A stretch of 64,000 bases of DNA from Paraburkholderia fungorum. Lineage in GTDB: Bacteria > Pseudomonadota > Gammaproteobacteria > Burkholderiales > Burkholderiaceae. Position 1 is the stretch's first letter. Every line of letters starts with the position of its first letter. Both the position numbers and the translations under genes were made by a program. Shown piece after piece: positions 1-8,433 of the stretch. The notes below the pieces were generated by a model. The model was not told the DNA's origin. It did not search any database and saw nothing but the letters and a program-made list of their open reading frames with translations. Where the stretch lies: contig NZ_MCAS01000030.1 of assembly GCF_003610895.1 (NCBI RefSeq), positions 1 to 64,000 on the forward strand. The letters are read 5' to 3'.

Positions 1-5
1 GGGGG

Positions 6-29
6 TGTCAGAATTTCCGTGTTCAAGGC
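6..29 (+). repeat. IS256 left terminal inverted repeat
   Basis: The 24-base end tgtcagaatttccgtgttca... matches the reverse complement of 1315-1338, with differences only in the middle of the repeat. Confidence 0.75.
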
Positions 30-39
30 GGGTTGAGAA

Positions 40-1290
40 TTACACGGATGGTCGAACGAATCGGTCCTCATAAAGTATGGCGAACTGGTTCATGGCGGCC
101 TTCCAGTCATGAGCCGCACGCCCCCAATCGGCAGTGATGTTACGCAATGCAAGCCAGATGAGCTTCGTCGCAGCCTCGTCGGTCGGGAAGTGGCCCCGCG
201 TTTTGATGATCTTGCGCAACTGCGAGTTGATGTTCTCAATGGCGTTCGTCGTGTATATCACCTTGCGAACCGACGGTGGAAACGCAAAGAACGGAATTAC
301 GCGATCCCAGGCGTTGCGCCACGCCGCGCTGACCGGCGGGAATTTCTGCCCCCATGGCCCATCAGCAAATGCATCGAGTTCCGCCTGCGCCGCTTCCGCG
401 CTGGGCGCGGTGTAGATCGGGCGGATCGCTGCGGCCAGGCCCCTGCGGTCCTTCCAGCTCGCGTAATCGAGGCTGTTGCGGATCAGGTGAACAATGCAGG
501 TCTGCAGCGTGGTGGCCGGAAACACTGCCGCCAGCGCCTCGGGCATACCCTTCAGACCATCGGTGACGGCGATCAGGATGTCGTTGACGCCGCGCGTCCT
601 GAGGTCGTTGAACACCTTCATCCAGAACTTGGCGCCCTCGGTGTTCTCGATCCACAGGCCGAGGATATCGCGTGTGCCGTCGGGAAGAATGCCCAGCGCA
701 AGGTAGATCGCCTTGTTGCGCACCACGGCGTCTTCGCGGATCTTGACCCGCAATGCGTCGAAGAACACCACCGGATACATCGGCTCAAGCGGGCGGCCCT
801 GCCAGGCCGTCACTTCGGCCATGACCTCGTCGGTAACCGAGCTGATGAAATCAGGCGAGACGTCGGTGCCATACTGTTCGAGCAGAAAGCCTTGTATCTC
901 ACGCACGGTCATACCCCGGGCATACATGGCGACGATCTTGTCATCGAAACCCGTGAAGCGCCGTTCGTGCTTGGGAATCAGCAGCGGTTCGAAACTACCG
1001 TCGCGATCGCGTGGGATCTCGATACGGATCGGACCGTCCTCGGTCAGGACTGTCTTGGCGCCCGTGCCATTGCGCTGATTGGTGACGGCCGCGGGCTTTG
1101 CAGCACCGGACGTGTAGCCGAGATGATGGCTCATCTCGCCACCCAGCGCCCGCTCGATCAGCGCCTTCTTCAAGGACAACGTCGCGGCGTTGATCGCTTC
1201 GGCCGTCATCGGCCCGTTGCCGAACTTCTCAAGCAGCTCAGCGGGGATCACCGGCAGTTCTGCCGGCGTAGCTTTCGGTTTGCGAGGCAT
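40..1290 (-). CDS. IS256-family DDE transposase
   Basis: This 416-residue protein is a full-length mutator/IS256-type transposase, which catalyses cut-and-paste or copy-out transposition of the element. The expected DDE triad is visible: Asp178 in VVFFDALRV, Asp244 in AVTDGLKGMPEAL and Glu352 in TTNAIENINSQLRK. The family Cys-x2-His signature (TCIVHLIR, about residues 264-271) is also present. Length is typical and there is no frameshift, so the element may be active. The start ATG is preceded on the coding strand by a purine-rich AGGAGA about 6 bases away. Confidence 0.95.
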   Translation of the reverse strand: MPRKPKATPAELPVIPAELLEKFGNGPMTAEAINAATLSLKKALIERALGGEMSHHLGYTSGAAKPAAVTNQRNGTGAKTVLTEDGPIRIEIPRDRDGSFEPLLIPKHERRFTGFDDKIVAMYARGMTVREIQGFLLEQYGTDVSPDFISSVTDEVMAEVTAWQGRPLEPMYPVVFFDALRVKIREDAVVRNKAIYLALGILPDGTRDILGLWIENTEGAKFWMKVFNDLRTRGVNDILIAVTDGLKGMPEALAAVFPATTLQTCIVHLIRNSLDYASWKDRRGLAAAIRPIYTAPSAEAAQAELDAFADGPWGQKFPPVSAAWRNAWDRVIPFFAFPPSVRKVIYTTNAIENINSQLRKIIKTRGHFPTDEAATKLIWLALRNITADWGRAAHDWKAAMNQFAILYEDRFVRPSV

Positions 1291-1314
1291 AGGTTCTCCT
1301 GGGGAGAATGATAT

Positions 1315-1338
1315 GCCTTGAACACGAAATTAATGACA
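1315..1338 (-). repeat. IS256 right terminal inverted repeat
   Basis: This is the right end of the element. It reads outward gccttgaacacgaaattaat..., pairs with 6-29, and lies 25 bases upstream of the transposase start codon. Confidence 0.75.
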
Positions 1339-1375
1339 GGCCCGTGCCGCCCCGCACAGGGGCAACACTAATAAA

Positions 1376-1570
1376 CCAATAACAAAGCAAGGAGAGGCCA
1401 ACGCCGCAAAAACACAGCCAAAACAGACCACTAACAAAGCAAGGAGAGGCCAACGCCACAAAAACACAGCCAAAACACAAGCAAAACACACCACTAACAA
1501 AGCAAGAAAAACCCAAACCAGATCAACAACCAACCCACGACGCAAACCAAAAAAGCGCCGCAGGCAGAAA
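1376..1570. repeat. A/C-rich tandem repeat tract
   Basis: A strongly strand-asymmetric stretch, almost all A, C and some G on the plus strand. It holds two long copies of a unit beginning aacaaagcaaggagaggcc (1381-1432 and 1433-1495) and a third partial copy at 1496-1506. The second copy has an 11-base internal expansion. The tract lies just downstream of the alcohol dehydrogenase stop and ends at the insertion sequence. Minus-strand reading frames stay open across it, but their composition is low-complexity (Leu, Phe, Cys, Val, Trp), so I do not call a gene. Confidence 0.8.
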
Positions 1571-1574
1571 AAAA

Positions 1575-2627
1575 TCACTTCCGCAAAGAATCCAGATCAA
1601 TCACAAACCGATACTTAACATCGCTCTTAAGCATCCGTTCATAAGCCTCATTAATCCCCTGCATAGGAATCACCTCAATATCCGAAGTAATCCCGTGCTC
1701 GCCGCAGAAGTCGAGCATCTCCTGCGTCTCGGCAATCCCGCCAATCAGCGAACCAGCCAGACGGCGACGCTTGAAAATCAGATTGAACACCTGTGGCGAC
1801 GGGTGATCGTGTTCCGGAGCCCCGACCAGCGTCATCGTTCCATCACGCTTGAGCAGATTCAAAAACGGATTCAAATCATGCTGTGCGGCCACGGTGTTCA
1901 GAATGAAATCGAAGCTGTTGGCATGCGCTGCCATCTCCTCAGCATTCTTCGAGATGACAACCTCATGCGCGCCAAGCCGCTTCGCATCTTCGATCTTCGA
2001 CGGCGACGTCGTAAACAACACCACATGCGCACCCATCGCACGGGCCAGTTTCACGCCCATGTGACCCAGACCGCCCAAACCGACGATTCCGACCTTCTTG
2101 CCCGGACCGGCACCCCACGTGCGCAGCGGCGAATACGTCGTGATACCCGCGCACAGCAGCGGCGCCACGCCCGCCGGGTCGAGATTGTCCGGTACCCGCA
2201 GCGTGAATGCCTCATCCACCACCAGTTGAGTCGAATAACCGCCGTAGGTGATCTGACCGTCAACACGATCCACACCGTTGTACGTACCGACGAAACCGTT
2301 CTCGCAATACTGCTCAAAACCTTCCTCGCAATTCGCACACGTACGGCACGAATCGACCAGGCATCCCACACCCACCAGATCGCCCACCTTGTGCTGCGTC
2401 ACGTCCGGACCCACCGCCGTTACGCGGCCGACAATTTCATGGCCCGGCACTACCGGAAAAACCGTGTTCTTCCATTCGTTGCGTGCCTGATGCAAGTCGG
2501 AATGGCATACGCCGCAAAACAGGACCTCCATTTGCACGTCATGGGCGCGCAGTTCGCGGCGCTGGATTTCGAACGGGGCGAGCGGCGCGGTCGCGTCGGT
2601 CGCTGCATAGGCATAAGTCGTGCTCAT
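1575..2627 (-). CDS. Zinc-dependent NAD(P)H alcohol dehydrogenase / aldehyde reductase (YahK/CAD type)
   Basis: A 350-residue medium-chain dehydrogenase that probably interconverts alcohols and aldehydes with NADP(H). Visible features are the catalytic-zinc region (CGVCHSDLH, then GHE in VPGHEIVGRV), the structural-zinc cluster C-x2-C-x2-C-x7-C (CRTCANCEEGFEQYC) and the Rossmann motif GIVGLGGLGHMGVKLA. Length and motifs fit the YahK/cinnamyl-alcohol-dehydrogenase branch. The start at 2627 is chosen because GGAG lies about 6 bases upstream and the N-terminus MSTTYAYAA is family-like. An in-frame ATG 15 bases upstream is possible. The gene is divergent from an AraC-type regulator, which probably controls it. 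The exact substrate is not deducible. Confidence 0.9.
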   Translation of the reverse strand: MSTTYAYAATDATAPLAPFEIQRRELRAHDVQMEVLFCGVCHSDLHQARNEWKNTVFPVVPGHEIVGRVTAVGPDVTQHKVGDLVGVGCLVDSCRTCANCEEGFEQYCENGFVGTYNGVDRVDGQITYGGYSTQLVVDEAFTLRVPDNLDPAGVAPLLCAGITTYSPLRTWGAGPGKKVGIVGLGGLGHMGVKLARAMGAHVVLFTTSPSKIEDAKRLGAHEVVISKNAEEMAAHANSFDFILNTVAAQHDLNPFLNLLKRDGTMTLVGAPEHDHPSPQVFNLIFKRRRLAGSLIGGIAETQEMLDFCGEHGITSDIEVIPMQGINEAYERMLKSDVKYRFVIDLDSLRK

Positions 2628-2642
2628 GGGTAACTCCAGCAA

Positions 2643-2946
2643 GAGGGTGATGTCACAAGGCGCCGGCGATGGGCGACGCGCGTCGCCGATGAGGCCAAAC
2701 CTTGTTGTGAACCGGGATCACGGCGCAGGCGGTGGCCGACATATCCACCGAAACAGTGAACCGGCAACCAGGCCTCGCGCAGCGCGGAAATAGATGATCC
2801 GGCAGGGTTCCCATAGTAGGAGCCAGGAGCGAACCGGGGAATACCTGAATATCTTGAAGGTTTGCCTAAAACTCCTGACGATGAGCGCAGTAGGTCGATT
2901 GGTGCTAAATTTCAAGCATTATTCTCTTGTGCGTCACTATATCGTC
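2643..2946. promoter_or_regulatory. Divergent adh-araC intergenic region
   Basis: This 304-base region between divergent start codons must hold both promoters. It is less GC-rich near 2845-2945. I could not pick out a convincing AraC operator or -35/-10 pair by eye. Confidence 0.4.
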
Positions 2947-3975
2947 ATGTCAACCCGTTCTGTTGAACCCGCCCCCGCCGCCGGTGACCCCGCCGGTCGC
3001 GCCCCCGCTTTGGGTAGCCCCGCCCTTGGTGGTCCCGCCGATCCGGCCCAGCAGCGTCTGGTCGAATTGTTCGACGCGCTCGCACCCAATCCGGGGATTA
3101 CGCGATCGAGCCTGGAAGGGGTCAATCTGATGCGCGCCAACACGCCGATGCCACGCATGCCCGTGATGTACGAGCCGAGCATCGTGATTGTCTGCCAGGG
3201 GCGCAAGCGTGGTTATCTCGGCGATCAGGTATTCCAGTACGACGCGCAACAGTACCTGGTGCTGTCGGTGCCGCTACCGTTCGAATGTGAAACCGAGGCG
3301 AGCCCGGATATGCCGTTCCTCGGCATCTCGGTGCGCGTCGATCTGAGCATGGTGGCCGAGTTGTTGATGGCGCTGAATGAAACGCAGGGCACCGCGCAGA
3401 ACGAGCCGCTCGGCATCTATTCGACGCCGCTCGATCCCGCTTTGAGCAATGCCGTTCAGCGTTTGATGGACGCGTTGGCCTCGCCGCTCGACGCGCGCAT
3501 TCTCGCGCCAGGCGTGGTCCGCGAAATCTGTTATCGCGTGCTGACGGGCGAGCAGGGGGACGCGATTCGCGCGGCGCTCACGCATCAGAATCATTTCGGC
3601 CGCATCGCCAAGGCGCTACGGCGAATCCACGCCGACTACCACGGGCAACTCGACGTCGATACGCTCGCGTCGGAAGCGGGCATGAGCCTCGCCGTTTTTC
3701 ACGCGCAATTCAAGGCCGTGACGGCGACCTCGCCGATGCAATACGTGAAGACCACGCGTTTGCATCACGCGCGTTTGCTGATGGTGCAGGACGGCTTGAA
3801 TGCGGGCGCGGCCGCGGCGCGAGTCGGTTACGAAAGCGCGTCGCAATTCAGCCGCGAATTCAAGCGTCTGTTCGGCCTGAGCCCGGTCGATGAAGTCAAA
3901 CGCATGCGCACCGTGTACGATGCGCCGCCGCCGCGAGTGGTCAAACCGGCCGCACGTTATGTGACCGCGGTATAG
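2947..3975 (+). CDS. AraC-family regulator with AraC_N domain
   Basis: A 342-residue transcriptional regulator. Residues about 55-190 look like the AraC-type N-terminal ligand domain (PSIVIVCQGRKRGYLGDQVFQYDAQQYLVLSVPL). The C-terminus carries two helix-turn-helices, ending VGYESASQFSREFKRLFGLSP, the AraC signature. I use the ATG at 2947; an upstream in-frame start at 2794 would add 51 residues without family character. It is divergent from the alcohol dehydrogenase. This AraC_N subgroup is commonly found beside zinc alcohol dehydrogenases, so it is inferred to regulate that gene in response to an aldehyde or alcohol. Confidence 0.88.
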   Translation: MSTRSVEPAPAAGDPAGRAPALGSPALGGPADPAQQRLVELFDALAPNPGITRSSLEGVNLMRANTPMPRMPVMYEPSIVIVCQGRKRGYLGDQVFQYDAQQYLVLSVPLPFECETEASPDMPFLGISVRVDLSMVAELLMALNETQGTAQNEPLGIYSTPLDPALSNAVQRLMDALASPLDARILAPGVVREICYRVLTGEQGDAIRAALTHQNHFGRIAKALRRIHADYHGQLDVDTLASEAGMSLAVFHAQFKAVTATSPMQYVKTTRLHHARLLMVQDGLNAGAAAARVGYESASQFSREFKRLFGLSPVDEVKRMRTVYDAPPPRVVKPAARYVTAV

Positions 3976-3995
3976 GCGCGTGTTTGCCGCCAGCG

Positions 3996-4769
3996 CTATA
4001 GCCCGCTGAACCAGTTGTACCCCTGATCTTCCCAATAGCCACCGGGGTTCGTGTTGGTCACGAAGATCGCCGCGATGTGTTTGGGATTCTTGAAGCCCAG
4101 TTTGGTCGGTACGCGCAGCTTCAACGGGTAGCCGTATTTGGCCGGCAGCGGGGCGTCGCGGAAATCCAGCGTGAGTTGGGTTTGCGGATGCAAGGCCGTC
4201 GCCATGTCGAGGCTGGAGTAATAACGGTCCGCGCATTTGAAGCCGACATAGCGTGCGCTCAGATCGGCGCCGACGCGTTCGAGGAACGTGCGAAACGGCA
4301 CGCCTCGCCATTGCCCGATCGCGCTCCATCCTTCAATGCAGATGTGCCGCGTAATCTGTGAAGCTTGTGGTAAGGCACGCAGTTGATCGAGCGTCCATGT
4401 GCGCTTGTCCGATACCAGGCCCGATACTTCCAGTTGAAACGTCGAGCCGTCGATATCCGGCGCATCGAACTCCGGATAGAACGCGTTGAAGGGGAACGGG
4501 TCGGTGATCTGGCTCGCCGCGTAAGTCGGCGCCAGCTTGTTGCGATCGAACAGCCATCCTTGCACGCGATCGTTCCAGCGCGACATGGCCCACAAGACCT
4601 TGTCGACGGAATCGCCGTCCTGCATGTTGCAGCCCGAGAGCATCGCCAGCGCGCCGATCGAAAGCGACGAGCGCAGGAACAGGCGCCGCTGCAGGCGTTC
4701 GATTTGCGGTTTGTGGTCGGCGAGGACAATGCGTGTGCCGCGCGAATCCTTGCGTTCTGATTCGCTCAT
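3996..4769 (-). CDS. MsrP-like sulfite-oxidase-family molybdopterin enzyme, exported
   Basis: A 257-residue protein of the oxidoreductase molybdopterin-binding family (sulfite oxidase fold). Its nearest recognised relatives are MsrP/YedY periplasmic methionine-sulfoxide reductases. Cys144 in ITRHICIEGWSAIGQWRG fits the single cysteine that binds the molybdenum. The N-terminus has a Tat-like signal (RRLFLRSSLSIGALAMLSGC), with RR at 28-29 and Cys47 in a lipobox-like context, so export as a folded, possibly lipidated protein is likely. Its start overlaps the stop of the upstream cytochrome b gene by 4 bases (ATGA), which implies coupled translation. Substrate is unproven: methionine sulfoxide or another oxo-compound. 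Confidence 0.82.
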   Translation of the reverse strand: MSESERKDSRGTRIVLADHKPQIERLQRRLFLRSSLSIGALAMLSGCNMQDGDSVDKVLWAMSRWNDRVQGWLFDRNKLAPTYAASQITDPFPFNAFYPEFDAPDIDGSTFQLEVSGLVSDKRTWTLDQLRALPQASQITRHICIEGWSAIGQWRGVPFRTFLERVGADLSARYVGFKCADRYYSSLDMATALHPQTQLTLDFRDAPLPAKYGYPLKLRVPTKLGFKNPKHIAAIFVTNTNPGGYWEDQGYNWFSGL

Positions 4770-5398
4770 GCGCCGCTCCTTTCGTGTCTCGTGAGGCCGG
4801 CGCGGCCGGTCAGCATCGGCAGCAGCGTGCGCGGCACCAGCAGCACCAGCGCCAGATGCACGGCGACAAAGCCGACCACGCCCGCCATCGCAACAAAATG
4901 CACGCGACGCGCGAAATCGAAGCCGCCGAATAGCGCGGTGAGCCACGAGAACTGCACCGGCTTCCAGATCGAGAGCCCCGACGCCACCAGCAGCACGCCA
5001 AGGAACAGCACGAACAGATAGAGCGCACGCTGTACCGCGTTGTATTTGCCGGTATCGTGCGGCAGCTTGAACCGCATCGCGAGGGCCGCGTCGTGTACGA
5101 CATCGCGTGGATGGACGGGCAACAGCTTGCGGCGGAAATGCCCTCGTCCGATGCCATACGCCAGATACAACAGGCCGTTCGCGCACAGCAGCCACATCGC
5201 CGCAAAATGCCAGGCAATCGAGCCGCCCAGCCAGCCGCCGACGGTCGCCCACGCCGGAAATCGGAATGGAAAGAAGGGCGACGCGTTATAGATCGCCCAG
5301 CCGCTCATCACCATGCAGACCATTGCAAAGGCGTTGATCCAGTGTGTGATTCGTACGATTAGCGGGTGGACGATAAAGCGCGCTTGCGGTTTAGGCAT
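4766..5398 (-). CDS. Membrane cytochrome b (b561/hydrogenase-b type), redox partner of the MsrP-like enzyme
   Basis: A 210-residue integral membrane protein with four predicted helices (about residues 15-40, 60-82, 120-140 and 165-190). Histidines suit haem b ligation: His19 in RITHWINAF, His64 in IAWHFAAMW, then RRVHFVAM and AVHLALVL. It fits the cytochrome b/b6 or Ni-Fe-hydrogenase cytochrome b family. It overlaps the downstream MsrP-like gene by 4 bases and probably passes quinol electrons to it, a role like that of MsrQ although MsrQ itself is a different fold. The DUF5666 gene lies 126 bases upstream on the same strand. Confidence 0.85.
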   Translation of the reverse strand: MPKPQARFIVHPLIVRITHWINAFAMVCMVMSGWAIYNASPFFPFRFPAWATVGGWLGGSIAWHFAAMWLLCANGLLYLAYGIGRGHFRRKLLPVHPRDVVHDAALAMRFKLPHDTGKYNAVQRALYLFVLFLGVLLVASGLSIWKPVQFSWLTALFGGFDFARRVHFVAMAGVVGFVAVHLALVLLVPRTLLPMLTGRAGLTRHERSGA

Positions 5399-5524
5399 GG
5401 TGAGCGGTGGCGAAACAAACGGAAATCCGAAAGCCGCACGATTGACTCATGCGGCTATCCAGAACGGCCTGGGAAACGAAAAAACGAACGGCTAACGCGC
5501 CGCGTTATGTCGGCTTAAATCGCC

Positions 5525-6157
5525 TCACATCGGCGGCGTGACACCGTGCTCGCCTGCCGAGATGAAATTCGCGGCCATCGAGCCATCGGCTTCCTTATGG
5601 GCGAACAGCACAACCTTGGCCCCCGGCACCAGCAGCGAGCGGTCGCCCGGTTCGAGCGCGACGATCGGCACGTCTTGCGGAATCACGATTTTCTTTTCAC
5701 CGTCCTTGTACTTCACCGTGATCGTGCGGCCGTTGCTGACCACGAGCGAGCCCACCGTGCCGTTGGTCATCGTGCTGTTCGAGCCGAGGTCCCACGGGCG
5801 GTGACCTTCTCCGGCACCGCGCATGCTGGCCGGGAAGACATGCACTTCGAGCGCCTTGAGCGTGCCGTCGGGCTGCGGAATCGCGGCGGTGCCGACATAG
5901 CTGTCCGGCTTGATGTCGTTCACATTGGCGAGCGTCACGCCGCGAATCGGCGTGTCCTTGGCGAGCTTCACGTCGACGTCTTTGCCGTCGCGCGTGTGGA
6001 CCTTGAGCAGGTCGCCCGAGAGCGAGGTCACCGTGCCGCGTACACCTGCGGGCGCGGCAGTCTGGGCCTGTGCGACGGATCCTGCGGCAAACAGCGAGAC
6101 AGCAACGAGCGCGGGGGCGACGATGGCGCGCATCGCATTGGCGGAAACAATCTTCAT
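5525..6157 (-). CDS. Exported DUF5666-like protein
   Basis: A 210-residue secreted protein of unknown function. Residues 1-31 are a Sec signal peptide ending VAQAQ. The rest has two repeats of small beta-rich segments: GVRGTVTSLSGDLLKVHTRDGKDVDVKL and GTVGSLVVSNGRTITVKYKDG. These match the DUF5666 pattern of OB-like domains. I start at 6157 because the signal peptide follows directly. It heads a probable operon with the cytochrome b and MsrP-like genes and faces a two-component system across an operator-containing gap. A binding or chaperone role for metal or an oxidised substrate would be speculation. Confidence 0.75.
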   Translation of the reverse strand: MKIVSANAMRAIVAPALVAVSLFAAGSVAQAQTAAPAGVRGTVTSLSGDLLKVHTRDGKDVDVKLAKDTPIRGVTLANVNDIKPDSYVGTAAIPQPDGTLKALEVHVFPASMRGAGEGHRPWDLGSNSTMTNGTVGSLVVSNGRTITVKYKDGEKKIVIPQDVPIVALEPGDRSLLVPGAKVVLFAHKEADGSMAANFISAGEHGVTPPM

Positions 6158-6228
6158 GAGTCGGCTCTGGGTGGGTGAAGGATAGGGGCAGGTTAGGCGT
6201 GCGAGTGGCTCCGCAGGGTGACAGACGG

Positions 6229-6244
6229 ATGACAAAAACGTCAT
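6229..6244. promoter_or_regulatory. CusR/HprR-like inverted-repeat operator
   Basis: The 16-base site ATGACAAAAACGTCAT is an inverted repeat of ATGAC and GTCAT with a 6-base spacer. It differs at two defined positions from the CusR consensus ATGACAA-N2-TTGTCAT. A further direct TGACA lies 11 bases away (6219-6223). It sits 72 bases upstream of the DUF5666 start and 111 bases before the response-regulator start, so one bound dimer could act on both divergent units. Confidence 0.6.
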
Positions 6245-6354
6245 GAACGGCGCGGCGCGGCCACGTAGAATGGCCACCATACCCACGTCCATTTTCATGA
6301 CCCACGCCTACGGCGGCGCGCGGGGTTGGAAACTGGGCACCATAAGCACGCACC

Positions 6355-7026
6355 ATGAGCATCCTCGTCATCGAAGACGATCCGAAAACCGGCGACTACC
6401 TGAAAAAGGGGCTGCGTGAAAGCGGCTACGCGGTCGACCTCGCGCGCACCGGCACAGACGGCCTGCATATGGCGCTCGAACACGCGTACGACCTCGTGGT
6501 GCTGGACGTGATGCTGCCGGGCATCGACGGCTGGGAAATCATGCGCGCGCTGCGGGCGCGGCGCGATTTGCCCGTCATTTTTCTGACCGCGCGCGATCAC
6601 GTCAGCGACCGCATCCGCGGCCTCGAACTCGGCGCGGACGACTACCTCGTCAAACCCTTTTCCTTCACCGAACTGGTGTTGCGCATCCGCACGCTGCTGC
6701 GTCGCGGCGTAATCCGCGAGAGCGACGTGTTCGAGATCGCCGATCTCAAACTGGATGTCCTGCGCCGCAAGGTCACGCGCGAAGGAGTCGAGATTCCGCT
6801 GACCAACAAGGAATTCATGCTGCTGCATCTGCTGGTGCGCCGGCAGGGTGAAGCGTTATCACGCACGCAGATCGCCTCGGAAGTGTGGGATATGAATTTC
6901 GACAGCGACACTAACGTGGTCGACGTCGCCATTAAACGGCTGCGCGCCAAGGTCGATCATCCGTTCGAGAAGAAGCTGATTCATACGGTGCGCAGCATTG
7001 GCTATACCTTCGGCGACGGCCTATGA
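6355..7026 (+). CDS. OmpR-family response regulator (CopR/CusR/HprR type)
   Basis: A 223-residue response regulator. The receiver domain has the acidic pair in VIEDDP, the phosphoacceptor Asp51 in LVVLDVMLPGIDGW and the conserved Lys in YLVKPFSF. The C-terminal winged helix ends FEKKLIHTVRSIGYTFG, typical of the heavy-metal-response subgroup. The stop overlaps the kinase start by 4 bases. It is divergent from the DUF5666-cytochrome b-MsrP-like operon, which it probably activates through the inverted repeat at 6229. In E. coli the related HprRS pair controls msrPQ. Confidence 0.92.
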   Translation: MSILVIEDDPKTGDYLKKGLRESGYAVDLARTGTDGLHMALEHAYDLVVLDVMLPGIDGWEIMRALRARRDLPVIFLTARDHVSDRIRGLELGADDYLVKPFSFTELVLRIRTLLRRGVIRESDVFEIADLKLDVLRRKVTREGVEIPLTNKEFMLLHLLVRRQGEALSRTQIASEVWDMNFDSDTNVVDVAIKRLRAKVDHPFEKKLIHTVRSIGYTFGDGL

Positions 7027-8432
7027 AACTGTGGACCGAACGTTCGCTGACGACGCGTACCACCGTGTTGTTCGCCACGATCGCGTGCGTGGTGATCGGC
7101 ACGCTGGGTGCGTACTTCTATCACTCGGCGCACGTGTCGCTGGAGCGCCGCGCGGACGTGGTGCTCACCGGCCGTGTCGAGCATTTCAGCCGTATCGTGC
7201 GTGATCTTTATTCGGTCAGCGAATTAAAGAACCGGCCGTTGCTGTTCGAGACCATGCTCGGCGCGGAGCAGGACGTGCTGCTGTTTCGCCGCCCAGGCGA
7301 AGCGCCGTTTATCGACGTCAACCCCGCGAACATTGCGGTGCCCACCCTGCAGGCCGGTGCACAGAACCGGTTGCCGACGCTCCCGGATATTCACCAGACC
7401 CTGTTGCCCGACGGTGTGCCGATTCATTGGGCGATTGCCACGGTCAGGGCGCGTGAGGACGGCAGCGAGGTCGAAGTGATCGCCGCGCATCCGATGACCG
7501 AGGAAGTGCGGATGCTGGCCGCGTACCGCAATCGCATCGTACTGGCCACGCTGATCGGCATGCTGGCCGCGACGTTGCTCGCCTACTACGTGCTGCGCCG
7601 CACGTTCCGGCCGGTGCGCGAGATTGCCACGCGAGCGGCGCAGATCAGTCCGGCGAGCCTGTCGGTACGGCTCGACAGCGAGGCCGCACCGGTCGAACTC
7701 CGCCAGCTCACGCACGCCTTCAATGCGATGCTCGATCGTCTTGCGGACGGCTATCAGCGCCTCTCGCAGTTCTCCGCCGATCTGGCGCATGAAATTCGCA
7801 CGCCCGTGGGCGCCCTGATCGGCCAGACCCAGGTGACGCTCGCCAAATCGCGCGACGTCGATGAATATCAGCAAGTGCTCGAATCGAATCTCGAGGAACT
7901 GAGCCGGTTGAGCCACATCGCGGAAAATATCCTGTTTCTGGCGCATGCGGACCATGCTGCATTGGCGATCGATCGTGAGCCGATCGATCTACGCAATGAA
8001 CTCGTCAGGATCGCAGATTATTTCGAAGGCCCCGCCGACGAGCGCGGTATGCGCTTTACCGTCGAGGCGCAGGGTATGGCGTCGGTCAATCCGATGCTGT
8101 GCCGGCGTGCGATCAACAATCTCGTCGTCAACGCGGTTCGATACGGCGCGAACGATACGGTTGTGCGTTTGAGCGGCACGCAGGACGAACAGGGCGCGAC
8201 AGTGGTGGTGGAAAACGACGGTGCGCCGATTCCTGACGAGCAGCTGAACCGCCTGTTCGATCGCTTCTACCGCGCGGACGCGGCGCGCAGCGCGTTTACC
8301 GAATCGAGCGGGCTGGGCCTCGCGATCGTCAGGGCGATCATGCATCTGCACGGCGGCACGGCGCGGGTGGTGTGTCCGGTGCCGGGCGTGGTGCGCTTCG
8401 AGTTGCGCTTTCCGGGCATTCCGGGCAGCTAG
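7023..8432 (+). CDS. Heavy-metal/oxidant-type sensor histidine kinase
   Basis: A 469-residue membrane kinase, partner of the preceding regulator. It has TM1 at about 13-35, a periplasmic sensor loop of about 135 residues, TM2 at about 171-191, a HAMP domain (LRRTFRPVREIATRA...), the H-box with His256 in FSADLAHEIRTP, then N-box (NNLVVNAVRYG) and G-boxes (SSGLGLAIVRAI). The architecture and the LAHEIRTP box match the CusS/CopS/IrlS/HprS subgroup. The signal could be a metal or an oxidant such as hypochlorite or peroxide; the sequence does not decide. Confidence 0.92.
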   Translation: MKLWTERSLTTRTTVLFATIACVVIGTLGAYFYHSAHVSLERRADVVLTGRVEHFSRIVRDLYSVSELKNRPLLFETMLGAEQDVLLFRRPGEAPFIDVNPANIAVPTLQAGAQNRLPTLPDIHQTLLPDGVPIHWAIATVRAREDGSEVEVIAAHPMTEEVRMLAAYRNRIVLATLIGMLAATLLAYYVLRRTFRPVREIATRAAQISPASLSVRLDSEAAPVELRQLTHAFNAMLDRLADGYQRLSQFSADLAHEIRTPVGALIGQTQVTLAKSRDVDEYQQVLESNLEELSRLSHIAENILFLAHADHAALAIDREPIDLRNELVRIADYFEGPADERGMRFTVEAQGMASVNPMLCRRAINNLVVNAVRYGANDTVVRLSGTQDEQGATVVVENDGAPIPDEQLNRLFDRFYRADAARSAFTESSGLGLAIVRAIMHLHGGTARVVCPVPGVVRFELRFPGIPGS

Positions 8433-8433
8433 T

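Larger units (their letters stand above)
1..1343 (-). mobile_element. IS256-family insertion sequence
   Basis: A complete-looking insertion sequence sits at the left edge: one transposase gene between imperfect terminal inverted repeats. The left repeat (6-29) and the reverse complement of the right repeat (1315-1338) agree over most of 24 bases and share the core cgtgttcaaggc. A few outer G residues also match, so the ends are uncertain by about 5 bases. The left flank lies outside the window, so the target-site duplication cannot be checked. The right end abuts an A/C-rich repeat tract at 1344-1570. Confidence 0.85.

Noticed and set aside
109..1311. Long plus-strand frame opposite the IS256 transposase
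   Set aside because: Arg/His-rich translation mirrors the transposase on the other strand and has no domain; the minus-strand DDE protein explains the region.
1330..1578. Minus-strand hydrophobic frames in the A/C-rich tract
   Set aside because: Low-complexity Leu/Phe/Cys/Trp translation arises from repeat composition, and several frames are open at once.
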